Positions 1 through 7,558 of a stretch of DNA of 26,956 nt are shown piece by piece; positions within the stretch are counted from its first letter, which is position 1, and every line of letters starts with the position of its first letter. The position numbers were made by a program, and so were the translations under genes. Location: contig CAJWZY010000001.1 of assembly GCA_913050545.1 (NCBI GenBank), positions 1 to 26,956 of the forward strand, in the 5' to 3' direction. The stretch comes from an uncultured bacterium. GTDB lineage: Bacteria; Planctomycetota; UBA8108. The notes under the pieces are model-generated. The model was not told the origin of the DNA, did not search any database, and saw nothing but the letters and a program-made list of their open reading frames with translations.

Positions 1-1
1 C

Positions 2-1963
2 CCGGCCGCAGATCGGCCTACGGACACCCCGGCCGGGATGGCGCTCTGGGAGATTGAGGTGGTCATTCCTGCGCAGCCTCCCGGCCTGGTCACTTTCGGC
101 CTGCGGGTCATCGATGAGCGCCAGGGACTCAATGTCCTCTTTGATGAGGACAACGCTCCCCGTGACAATCCCGCCATTGCGCCCGTGGTTTCATTCAGCT
201 ACCTCTCCGGTGGAGCTCCCCCCGGAGATTCGGTGGGGGTGAACGAGATCCTGCCTGACAATGAAACCGTGGAGCTTCCGGGCTTTGCCGGCTTTTTTTC
301 CGACAGGTCGCCGGATTACATAGAAATTCATTTCCCGCAGGACTCCGAGGCTGATTTCTACGACCTGTCGGGACATTATCTCGCCGTGGAGCCCGGTCCG
401 GGCACCCCGATTGGAAGGCCGCGAGGCTTCGCGCTTCCGGATGGAATCGCGCCGGTCCCGCGGGGAGGATTCCGCCTGCTCGCTCTCGGACAGGTTCCCC
501 AGGGCGTACCGGTTGCCGAGCTCATCGGTTTTGATCTTCCCGACCCCTGTTCCGGCACACTCTACCTGGTAGGGCCGGATGACCTCGGCAATTGCGTTGT
601 AGACAGGATCTCCTGGGACTGCAGCACGGACATCGGTGGGGAGGTCACCAACGACCGGGCCTATGGAAAATTTTGTGGCGTTGTCGGTTCAGATTCGCGG
701 ATCAACCCATCACCCGGGGAGCCGAATGAGCTCGAGTCCCTGTTCTTTGGGGCTTTTCATACCGATGCCAACAACGCCAGCGATGATCCGAATTCGTGCG
801 TTGAAGGTGTCCTCGCGGTCCTGACGTCTGTTTTCTTTCTGGACGAAGCTATAGTTGGTTCGCAGGCAGCGTTGGGAGAAGATGCGATCACTGAAATCAC
901 CTTTGATGTCGAGGGAGCCACGAAGCTGGGATCTCCCATTATCGCGAACCTGGGGTCCAATGACGCGCCTGATGGATATGTCGCGATCAGCGTTGCCCAG
1001 TCCCTCTTGCTCAATGTCCCTGGAATCTCGAGGGTCGATTACTCGGTCTCCATCGTGGATGCCTGCGGCAACACAATTTCTTCATGCGACCCGGGACAAA
1101 GGTGCTTCAGCCTGGGCATTGGCTCCGAAGGGTTGCCGGGAGTGGTCATCAACGAGGCCAACAGGAAATCCGTCCTGCCTGGGAGCGGGGGCGTGGCTCG
1201 TCCCTGGCTTGAACTCTATAATGGATCCGCCGAAAGCATCGACCTTGGCGGCATGTTTCTCTCGGCGCAGGCGAGGGCTCCCCGTGACGTCCCGCTCCCG
1301 CAGGGAACGATACTTGCCGCGGGCGAAGCACTGGTTGTATTGACCGATGGAGGGCCCGCCCTGCAGGGAGTCGGGGTTCCCTCCCACCTGGTTGTCGAGC
1401 TGGATTGGATTACCCGGAAGGTGTTCTGTTTCAACCCGAATGAGCCCTGTGATCAACCAGGTTCAGCCAACCTGATTCGCAGCGTCTGCGGTATTGACCC
1501 CGATTCTCCCGAAGACACACCGGACCCGGTCCGGATCTATCTCACCGACCACATAGATCGTGGCTCCTGCCTGGTGGATGTATTCGGTTTCGAGTTCCCG
1601 AATCCGGATTGCTCGGATGGAACCAGCATGGGGCGCTTTCCGGACGGAGCAGAGGAGATTGTTGAGCTGGCGGAGCCTTCCCCGGGGGTGGGAGCAGCGC
1701 CGGTTACCTTTATCAGGGGAGATGCCGATGGAGACGGGGTTGTGGACAGTAAAGACGTGCAGCTGATCCTCGAGCTCGCCACCGGACAGGGAGTCCCACC
1801 CCCCTGCATGGACCGCTTCGACGTCGATGACAACGGCCAGGTGAACACCACCGATGGAATCTACCTTTTGACTTTCTTCAACTCCAATGGCCCTCCTCCC
1901 CCTCCTCCCTTCCCGGAAGAAGGAGAGGATCCCACTCCTGACCTCTTGAGCTGTACAAGGTGA
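2..1963 (+). CDS. Secreted lamin-tail/dockerin-like repeat protein, 5' end missing
   Basis: The frame is open to the left edge, so the true start lies outside the window; the first in-frame ATG is at 38, and residues are numbered from it. The visible part seems to hold an LTD-like domain (about 66-230, with VNEIL and YIEIHFP), an Ig-like beta region (about 235-350) and a second, clearer lamin-tail domain (about 367-470, with VVINEA and WLELYNGSAESIDLGGMFLS). Then come two EF-hand type loops of a dockerin-like module: DADGDGVVDSKD from residue 562 and DVDDNGQVNTTD from 595. The protein ends in a poly-proline stretch and a short acidic tail with GEDPTPD and a Cys three residues from the end. 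Such architecture is common in exported proteins of Planctomycetota and similar bacteria; the EF-hands should bind Ca2+. No enzymatic domain is visible. Function is unknown; an extracellular or surface structural role is inferred. Confidence 0.8.
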   Translation, partial: PAADRPTDTPAGMALWEIEVVIPAQPPGLVTFGLRVIDERQGLNVLFDEDNAPRDNPAIAPVVSFSYLSGGAPPGDSVGVNEILPDNETVELPGFAGFFSDRSPDYIEIHFPQDSEADFYDLSGHYLAVEPGPGTPIGRPRGFALPDGIAPVPRGGFRLLALGQVPQGVPVAELIGFDLPDPCSGTLYLVGPDDLGNCVVDRISWDCSTDIGGEVTNDRAYGKFCGVVGSDSRINPSPGEPNELESLFFGAFHTDANNASDDPNSCVEGVLAVLTSVFFLDEAIVGSQAALGEDAITEITFDVEGATKLGSPIIANLGSNDAPDGYVAISVAQSLLLNVPGISRVDYSVSIVDACGNTISSCDPGQRCFSLGIGSEGLPGVVINEANRKSVLPGSGGVARPWLELYNGSAESIDLGGMFLSAQARAPRDVPLPQGTILAAGEALVVLTDGGPALQGVGVPSHLVVELDWITRKVFCFNPNEPCDQPGSANLIRSVCGIDPDSPEDTPDPVRIYLTDHIDRGSCLVDVFGFEFPNPDCSDGTSMGRFPDGAEEIVELAEPSPGVGAAPVTFIRGDADGDGVVDSKDVQLILELATGQGVPPPCMDRFDVDDNGQVNTTDGIYLLTFFNSNGPPPPPPFPEEGEDPTPDLLSCTR

Positions 1964-2096
1964 GTGGTAGAGGAGAGGACAGGACAACTCGTATTTCCGG
2001 AACATGGGGCCGACTTTATCGCTTTTTTCAGCCTGAAATTCTCTAACTGGCGTGGAACTGCCATGTTGCAGGCATTCTGATGCCGATACTTATCCT

Positions 2097-3665
2097 ATGA
2101 GCGAATTACCACACAGAATTTTTATCCCCGGGCGATGCGGCTTCCTCATGGTCGCATCCTTCCTGGCCGTTCTTTTCATTTTCCCCGCTCCTGCCTGGTC
2201 GCAGGCTCCCGCAAAGGGTGCAGATCTCGAGAAGAGGCTCGAAGACCTGGGCGAGGAGGTCGAGAAGCTCAAGGGCAAGCTCAAGAAGCTGAAGGATGAC
2301 AAGTCAGCCGAGACCCTGCTGACCCTCGGAGGCGTCGGGATGATGCTGGGGGGTAAGATCGAGTTCAATTTTCTCGCTCCCGAGGAAGATAATTCGCTGC
2401 AGGGTTTAGGGGCTGGTTTCACCACCGGGCAGGTTGACCCGCATCTCGAGCTGCAACGCCTCAGGCTATCACCCTCGTTTGAGCTCAACCGCTGGATCCA
2501 GGTCCAGTCGCAGATTGACTTCGAGGCGATGGCGGGTGACACAGTCCTCAAGGAGCTCGTTGTACGCCATGATGTACAGCCGTGGTGGTGGCTTCGGTCG
2601 CGTTTCCAGCTTGGCCTTGACGACAGGTTTATTCGACCGGCCCGCAGGACCAAGACCTATCCGCTCATCGGCAATGCCTTCTGGCGTGATGAGTCTCTTG
2701 CGACGGTCTGGCAATTGACCTTCGGTCATAAGAAAGGTGCTGCTGCCGGGATCGATCGCTTTACCAGGGACCTCGATAGCAGCGGTGCAGGAGGCGGTGG
2801 GGCCTTTACCGAGGGCTTCGAAGAGGATCTCGACAGAGATGACTCTCCGGGTGGAGCAGCCCTGAGGGGCCCCTTCGATTTTTCCAACAACTGGGGGGCC
2901 TTCAACCTGTTCCTCTCCCTCGGCCAGGGCTACCAGCTGGGTAATAAGGAGGTCGGCTTCGGCCAGGCGCGCTTTAATGACATCGTGCAGGATGACCGGG
3001 AGCTGGAGGACGATCTTGCGTTTGCAGAGCTGGGGATCGGCGTGGGCTGGCGTCGCAGCTTTGAGAGATTAGGAGAGTTCGGTATTTCAGGTTTTTATTT
3101 CAACGACAATCTTCGCCAGGGCTCGCTCGATTTTCTCCAGGGAGACCTGATGACCAACAGGGCTCCTGACAATTCCGTTGAATCAGGTTACGGCGATTCA
3201 ATCGATGACAATTCGAGCCGTTGCGGCATCAGCCTGGATTACTTTCTGCCGGCCTCTACCATCTTCCCGCGCTGGAGGAAGAACGTGCGCAAGCAGGATG
3301 GTCTGCGGCTGGGCTTTCAGTACATGAATGCCGAAGACGGGAAGATGAGCCGGGATGGCTGGTATACCCAGACCTCCTATCGATTTTCCTTCGGAAAGCT
3401 GCTGGCCGACCGCTACTTCCGCAGCATCGAGCCGCTGTTGCGCTATGGCGCACTTGATGTAGATGCTCCCGGTTCCGCTGGCCAGCCTTTCAAATCACCC
3501 AGCCTGCCCGGCACCTGGGATCGACAGGCGCTGACGGTGGGGGCCCTGCTGGAGGTCACCGGCGACATCTTCATGAAAATGGAATATTCCATGCACTCTG
3601 AAGATGGCGGCGGGGTCGATGTCGACAACGACGAGCTGCTCATCCAGTTGCTGTTGACCTTCTAA
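2097..3665 (+). CDS. Porin, OprP/OprO-like (phosphate-selective porin family)
   Basis: I take the ATG at 2097 (522 aa) because it gives a good signal peptide: a basic n-region, then VASFLAVLFIFPAPAWSQA. A GTG at 2052 and an ATG at 2148 are alternatives; none has a convincing ribosome site. After cleavage there is a short coiled coil (about residues 42-70, with LEKRLEDLGEEVEKLKGKLKKLK), then a long region of alternating aromatic and polar strands such as RLSPSFELNRWIQVQSQIDFE and FRSIEPLLRYGALDV. The protein ends in LLIQLLLTF; a C-terminal Phe is the usual beta-signal read by the BAM machinery. The coiled coil followed by a barrel matches the Porin_O_P family, which forms trimers passing phosphate and other anions. 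The substrate here cannot be read from sequence. The polyphosphate polymerase next door would fit phosphate, but it has its own promoter. Confidence 0.75.
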   Translation: MSELPHRIFIPGRCGFLMVASFLAVLFIFPAPAWSQAPAKGADLEKRLEDLGEEVEKLKGKLKKLKDDKSAETLLTLGGVGMMLGGKIEFNFLAPEEDNSLQGLGAGFTTGQVDPHLELQRLRLSPSFELNRWIQVQSQIDFEAMAGDTVLKELVVRHDVQPWWWLRSRFQLGLDDRFIRPARRTKTYPLIGNAFWRDESLATVWQLTFGHKKGAAAGIDRFTRDLDSSGAGGGGAFTEGFEEDLDRDDSPGGAALRGPFDFSNNWGAFNLFLSLGQGYQLGNKEVGFGQARFNDIVQDDRELEDDLAFAELGIGVGWRRSFERLGEFGISGFYFNDNLRQGSLDFLQGDLMTNRAPDNSVESGYGDSIDDNSSRCGISLDYFLPASTIFPRWRKNVRKQDGLRLGFQYMNAEDGKMSRDGWYTQTSYRFSFGKLLADRYFRSIEPLLRYGALDVDAPGSAGQPFKSPSLPGTWDRQALTVGALLEVTGDIFMKMEYSMHSEDGGGVDVDNDELLIQLLLTF

Positions 3666-3719
3666 TGGTCCGGCCCCGGGCTTGAGGAGAGTCGTTCAGC
3701 CTCCGCACTTTCCTGCTGC

Positions 3720-3748
3720 TTGACAACCAGGGAACTCCCCCCTAATAT
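3720..3748 (+). promoter_or_regulatory. Near-consensus sigma-70 promoter for the VTC/kinase pair
   Basis: TTGACA at 3720-3725 is followed by a 17-nt spacer and TAATAT at 3743-3748: a perfect -35 and a five-of-six -10 at ideal spacing. Transcription would begin near 3755, giving a leader of about 118 nt before the GTG start at 3873. This is the strongest promoter match I found in the window. It also argues against translation starting at the TTG at 3720, which is part of the -35 box. Confidence 0.8.
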
Positions 3749-3856
3749 CGAAATAGGCCTAATGCTTTTCTTCTTAAAGCTTTACGAGCCTATGGCGCAG
3801 TTGGATTTGTGTAACCGGCCGGGCAACCTGCCGGTTTTCGGGGGACTTGTTTCAGC

Positions 3857-3864
3857 GGAGGTGG
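3857..3864 (+). promoter_or_regulatory. Ribosome binding site deciding the VTC gene start
   Basis: GGAGGTGG lies 8 nt before the GTG at 3873. It is one of the strongest Shine-Dalgarno matches in the window and places the start downstream of the promoter at 3720-3748. The in-frame ATGs at 3762 and 3792 have no such site. Confidence 0.7.
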
Positions 3865-3872
3865 GTTCTTTC

Positions 3873-4790
3873 GTGCTTCAGGGCAGGAGCGATAACGGCC
3901 GGATCTCCGGCGAAGAGACTTACAGCCGCAGCCCGAATTACATTCGGCGCTCTGAGACCAAGTATGAGCTCAGCCGGGCGGAATTGTCCGTTATAGAAGG
4001 TGAGTTTTCCCGCCGTCTTCCTGTTTTCGAATTCAATCCCGGCCAGCCGTTTACACACATTACGACGGTGTATTTTGACACCCCCGGGCTGGAGCTCTAT
4101 GAGCGGGCTTGTCGGCGCTACGATGACAACCTGAAGGTCAGGGTTAAGGAATATTACTACCTCGATCCCGACGGCAGGGAGCTTGTCTACCCCTATTGCT
4201 TTATCGAGCTGAAGCAGCGTCGCGATGGCATGGTCTCCAAGCAGCGCCTGCGAGTTGCCAAGGAATGCCTGGCGGATTTCATTCGTGGTGAGGATCTTCG
4301 CGACAGGCTCCGGCCGCAACCTGCTCCAGGTACCAGGGATGAAGGGGTGGTCCAGGATGATTTTGACAGGGCCTATGACGTCCTGCGGGAGAGGCTCGCG
4401 ATGACGCCCCTGAGGCCCGTGTCGGCGATCAATTACCGCCGCAGGGTTTACCAGAGGGATGAAAAAACCCTGCGGGTAACCTTCGATGACCGGATAACGG
4501 TTTATGAGCCGCCGCTGAATCTCTATTGTGAAAAGGCCGCCCTGGTGGCCTCCAGGCTGGGCAGGCCCGTGGGACGGACAGCAAAACTGATTGCTGAAAT
4601 TAAGTGTAGAAATTTGTCAGCAGGTTCCTTCCCGCGCTGGCTTGAAGTTATACTATGCACTCTTGATGCCAGGTCGCTGTCAAAGTTTACGACGAGCGTT
4701 AACTTCATATTGAACAAAGACCAGGAATCAACCCGGGTGCCGGGACCGGACGGTGTCGCCACCAGGGTTGATGGTCCAATGGAAAATTGA
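3873..4790 (+). CDS. VTC-domain polyphosphate polymerase
   Basis: With the GTG start at 3873 the protein is 305 aa and is almost wholly a VTC domain. This triphosphate-tunnel fold is the catalytic part of yeast Vtc4, which makes polyphosphate from ATP. Family motifs appear in order: ETKYEL (28-33), TTVYFDT (64-70), LKVRVK (87-92), FIELKQRRDGMVSKQRLRV (110-128), NYRRR (187-191), LRVTFDD (200-206), AEIKC (241-245) and SLSKFTTSVNF (268-278). The alternating Lys/Arg and the Glu residues in LKVRVK, IELK and AEIK are the type that line the tunnel and bind phosphate and metal. There is no SPX domain and no membrane segment, so it is probably cytosolic, as in other bacterial VTC proteins. The next gene begins 3 nt after the stop, so the two are almost certainly co-transcribed. 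Family is sure; the product, chain-length polyphosphate, is inferred from homologues. Confidence 0.88.
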   Translation: MLQGRSDNGRISGEETYSRSPNYIRRSETKYELSRAELSVIEGEFSRRLPVFEFNPGQPFTHITTVYFDTPGLELYERACRRYDDNLKVRVKEYYYLDPDGRELVYPYCFIELKQRRDGMVSKQRLRVAKECLADFIRGEDLRDRLRPQPAPGTRDEGVVQDDFDRAYDVLRERLAMTPLRPVSAINYRRRVYQRDEKTLRVTFDDRITVYEPPLNLYCEKAALVASRLGRPVGRTAKLIAEIKCRNLSAGSFPRWLEVILCTLDARSLSKFTTSVNFILNKDQESTRVPGPDGVATRVDGPMEN

Positions 4791-4793
4791 GCT

Positions 4794-6590
4794 ATGTCTG
4801 ATTCTGTTTCAGGAAGTCCCGACCAGGACTCTGCGGGGGCCATGGAGCCCGTCTTTATTGACTTTGAGGGTATCGACGGTAGCGGAAAGACCACTCTTTC
4901 CAACCGCATCGCTCAATATCTCATCGATTGCGGAATTCCCGTACATCACGCCAGGGACCAGGGCGTGTTTCGTTCGGAAATATCCAAGGCCATTCGTGAC
5001 CTGACCAGGGACCCTCGCTTCCTGCGCATGTCGGATGTTACCGAGTTCCTGCTCTATGTTGCCAGGGACACGCAGATGATCGACGAGTATATTCGTCCCA
5101 AGCTGCTCCCCGGCAACCTCGTCTTCTGCGACCGCTATCTCTACAGCGCGATCACCCATTCCCATCACGCCAGGGGCTTGTCGCGAGAGGGAGTCGACAA
5201 GGTGCTGGAGCTGGCAGCCAGGGATCTCTGGCCCGACCTGGTGGTCTACTGTGATGTAGATCCCCTGACCTCCCGCCTGCGTAAAAAGATCCAGAAGGTA
5301 CGGGACAAGAAGAAGGCGGGTGATTTTGGCCGCAAGGGGCTCATGGGGATCGGTTTCCGTGAAGAGATGCGCAAGGGCTTCCTCCAGCTGGCCGATGAAG
5401 ATCCAGACAACTGGCTGGTTATCGATAATGCCAATTCAACAATCGAAGAGTCCTTGCAGCGAATCTTCAACCGTATCAAGGATGTGCTGGCCCGCAAGGG
5501 CTACCCGGAAATACCTGATCCATGCTGGGCCGAGCTCAGCTCTGAAGAAAAGCCGCTTGGCGAGTTCGCTGCCGGCTCCCTCGAGATCTGCAAGGGAGAG
5601 GATGAAGAGGGGCGCAGGGTTGCCCTGACCGACCACTTCTATTCTGAACTCGACAGGCTTTGTGAAAATGCCGCGGGCTTCACCGCTCTCTTTACCTCCG
5701 GACTGGACACCCCTGAAGCTCACGCTCTTCGGGCGAAGGTCAAGGACCGGGAGCCGGGCATGGTTGCCAAGGGCCTGGGAGGATTGCGTTCAGAAGAGGC
5801 CATGGATCTTCGTGAAGAGCTCAAGGACACGGTGCCTGTTTTTGTTGCAGGTAGTCTCTCGGGAATGGGGAAAAACCCCCGCGCCTGCCAGCTGCGGCTG
5901 GAGCTTGCGGATGTGGCCCCCGAGCAGATCGCCCTGGCCGTTCGCGGCAGCGATTCTGAGCACGCCTGGGAGCTTCGCGACCAGCTGGACAAGAAGGTTC
6001 CGGACGAGGTGTTGATGAGCCTGCGGGGGCTTGAGACCGAGCGCGCCTGGGAGATGAGGAATGACAGGACCCGGGATAAGTACGCCCGGGCTCTCCTTGA
6101 GAGCCTTGGTGGGATTGACAGCGAGGAGGCCTGGGAGCTGCGCGAACGTTTCTCCGACGAGTTCCTTCCCTGGGTGTTGATCAGCCTGAGGGGGTTGAAA
6201 TCCGAGCGCTCCTGGCAGCTGCGCGAGGAGCATGTATGCCGGGCTCCGAAAATCATCATCAAGACGATTGGTTGCAGTAACGATCCCCGGGCCTGGGATG
6301 TCCGCAACGCCTCCAAGCTCTACGCCAAGGAGGTTCTTGATTCTCTCAGCGGGCTTGATTCCGGCGATGCCTGGCGTCTTCGAATGGAGCTGAAAGACAA
6401 GTGGCCCAACACGGCGGTTTCCAGTATTGGGGCGGGTGCCCAGTCGGAGAGGGACTGGAAATTCCGGTGGGAGATACTTGAGGGGCATCCCGGCAACCAC
6501 CTGCTTGCCAAGCACCTGGTCAAGGCCCAGCTGAAGAGTCTTTCGCGGCGGGCCAAGGAAGAGGCCAGGAAGGAAGAAGGGGCCGTCTGA
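4794..6590 (+). CDS. Thymidylate-kinase-like P-loop kinase fused to ~10 novel 26-28 aa repeats
   Basis: 598 aa, almost three times the length of a normal dTMP kinase (about 210). Residues 19-235 are the kinase: FIDFEGIDGSGKTT with the Walker A loop at 26-34, FLLYVARDTQMIDEYI (86-100, the region that contacts the nucleotide base), the DRY motif at 113-115 followed by LYSAITHSHHARGLS, and a very basic lid-like region (161-182). The usual EPGGT motif is replaced by RDQGVF (54-59), so substrate choice may differ from dTMP. Residues about 297-585 are roughly ten repeats with a consensus close to SLxGLxSExAWELRxxLxDxxP. I recognise no known family in them; they look like paired short helices forming a solenoid. 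Start: ATG at 4794, 3 nt after the VTC stop; ATG at 4842 is an alternative. It is probably a nucleoside monophosphate kinase or a kinase-derived regulator linked to the polymerase. Confidence 0.8.
   Translation: MSDSVSGSPDQDSAGAMEPVFIDFEGIDGSGKTTLSNRIAQYLIDCGIPVHHARDQGVFRSEISKAIRDLTRDPRFLRMSDVTEFLLYVARDTQMIDEYIRPKLLPGNLVFCDRYLYSAITHSHHARGLSREGVDKVLELAARDLWPDLVVYCDVDPLTSRLRKKIQKVRDKKKAGDFGRKGLMGIGFREEMRKGFLQLADEDPDNWLVIDNANSTIEESLQRIFNRIKDVLARKGYPEIPDPCWAELSSEEKPLGEFAAGSLEICKGEDEEGRRVALTDHFYSELDRLCENAAGFTALFTSGLDTPEAHALRAKVKDREPGMVAKGLGGLRSEEAMDLREELKDTVPVFVAGSLSGMGKNPRACQLRLELADVAPEQIALAVRGSDSEHAWELRDQLDKKVPDEVLMSLRGLETERAWEMRNDRTRDKYARALLESLGGIDSEEAWELRERFSDEFLPWVLISLRGLKSERSWQLREEHVCRAPKIIIKTIGCSNDPRAWDVRNASKLYAKEVLDSLSGLDSGDAWRLRMELKDKWPNTAVSSIGAGAQSERDWKFRWEILEGHPGNHLLAKHLVKAQLKSLSRRAKEEARKEEGAV
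5698..6505 (+). repeat. Protein-coding tandem repeat, ~10 diverged units of 78-84 nt
   Basis: Units begin near 5698, 5770, 5848, 5938, 6018, 6102, 6183, 6264, 6342 and 6420. Each encodes a Gly-rich turn, then an acidic pair and Ala-Trp-x-h-Arg (AWELR, AWEMR, SWQLR, AWDVR, AWRLR, DWKFR), then a charged stretch and a hydrophobic helix ending in SL. The first three units are the most diverged and lack the Trp. DNA identity between units is low, so the array is old at protein level rather than a recent duplication. Confidence 0.8.
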
Positions 6591-6623
6591 CCGGTCTCTT
6601 TGCGGCTGCTCTTTTCCGAAGGG

Positions 6624-7499
6624 CTAGTGTGTGCAGTCGTCATCGCCACAATCGTGATCGTGATGGTCATCGTGATCGTGATCGTGATGGTGAGAGGAGA
6701 ACTCAGCGGTTTCCCCTCCATCGGTTTGTGCCCGGTTCACCCGGTGACTTTCGAGGTCTTCTTCGAAGATCCATCCGTAGCATTCTTCCCAGGGTGAGAT
6801 GGTGGGGATGAAGGGGATGCTCTCCGGGTTTTCTTCCAACAGCTCTATCGAATCCTGCAGGCCGGGATTCACTCCTCCATAGTCCTTCATGAAGATCCTG
6901 CGCAGGTCATCAAGGAAGCCGTAGTCGCCGAGCCGGGCGATCGCGGCCGCGGCCTCTTCCAGGGCGCGTTCGCCGGCTGGTTTGCCCAGCTCCCTGGCGA
7001 TCCTTGTTCGCAGAAACTCCCTGATCTCCTCGATGTATTCTTTTTCTTCGAGGGCACCGCAGTCTCCCAGGAGGCCGTAGGTCTGTCGGCGGAGATCAAG
7101 CCCCGGCTCCTCGTCGACCCATTCCATCAGGGCCTCCAGGGCGGGAACCCCGATCCTCAGCAGTGCAATCCCCGAGGCCTGGGAGAGGCTCTCCTCGTCC
7201 TCCAGCGCGAAGCTCCTCAGCAGGGTATGAATTGCCGCCTGGGAGCGGGATTCGGCCAGGATGGCAACGATCCAGAGTGCCGCCTCGTCCTCTCCGAGGT
7301 TTTCATCGACAGCCACCTCGAGCGCGTCAGCCAGTCGGCCCTGGAAATCTCCGTCTTCGAGGGCACTGTTAACAAGGCCGCGTACGGTGCGTGCGATATC
7401 CTGCCTGTCATCGCTGAAGAGACCGGACAGCTCGGGTTCGTCCACCAGGTCTTTTAACGAGGGGCTGTTTAAAAGGTCATCGAGTTCGGAGTCGGGCAT
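6624..7499 (-). CDS. HEAT-like helical repeat protein with His/Asp/Cys C-terminal tail
   Basis: 291 aa, no signal peptide, strongly acidic. The body (about 20-225) is alpha-helical with HEAT-like units, for example AALWIVAILAESRSQAAIHTL, ALLRIGVPALEALMEWV and AAAAIARLGDYGFLDDLRRIF. These usually form protein-binding scaffolds. A middle part has PFIPTISPWEECYGWIFEE. The last 24 residues are made of His, Asp, Cys and little else (nine His, nine Asp, two Cys), including HHHDHDHDDHHDHD and a CGDDDC motif, as in Ni/Zn-handling proteins and metallochaperone tails. The DNA for the tail is a short imperfect repeat of GATCGT/GATGGT. The gene follows the pseudokinase gene by 59 nt on the same strand and converges on the kinase-repeat gene with 33 nt between the stops. 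Metal binding is inferred from composition. Function is unknown. Confidence 0.75.
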   Translation of the reverse strand: MPDSELDDLLNSPSLKDLVDEPELSGLFSDDRQDIARTVRGLVNSALEDGDFQGRLADALEVAVDENLGEDEAALWIVAILAESRSQAAIHTLLRSFALEDEESLSQASGIALLRIGVPALEALMEWVDEEPGLDLRRQTYGLLGDCGALEEKEYIEEIREFLRTRIARELGKPAGERALEEAAAAIARLGDYGFLDDLRRIFMKDYGGVNPGLQDSIELLEENPESIPFIPTISPWEECYGWIFEEDLESHRVNRAQTDGGETAEFSSHHHDHDHDDHHDHDCGDDDCTH

Positions 7500-7558
7500 G
7501 GTTTCAGCTGCAGGCTCCGAATGATCCAGGGCGGGTCAGCATCGGCTTAGGTATTCTC

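Noticed and set aside
5698..6505. Possible CRISPR or DNA satellite because of the regular 81-nt period
   Set aside because: Units are conserved only as protein, differ in DNA, and lie in one open frame.
5790..6515. Minus-strand frames of 198 and 241 aa opposite the repeat region
   Set aside because: They only mirror the periodicity of the plus-strand repeats and carry no independent signal.
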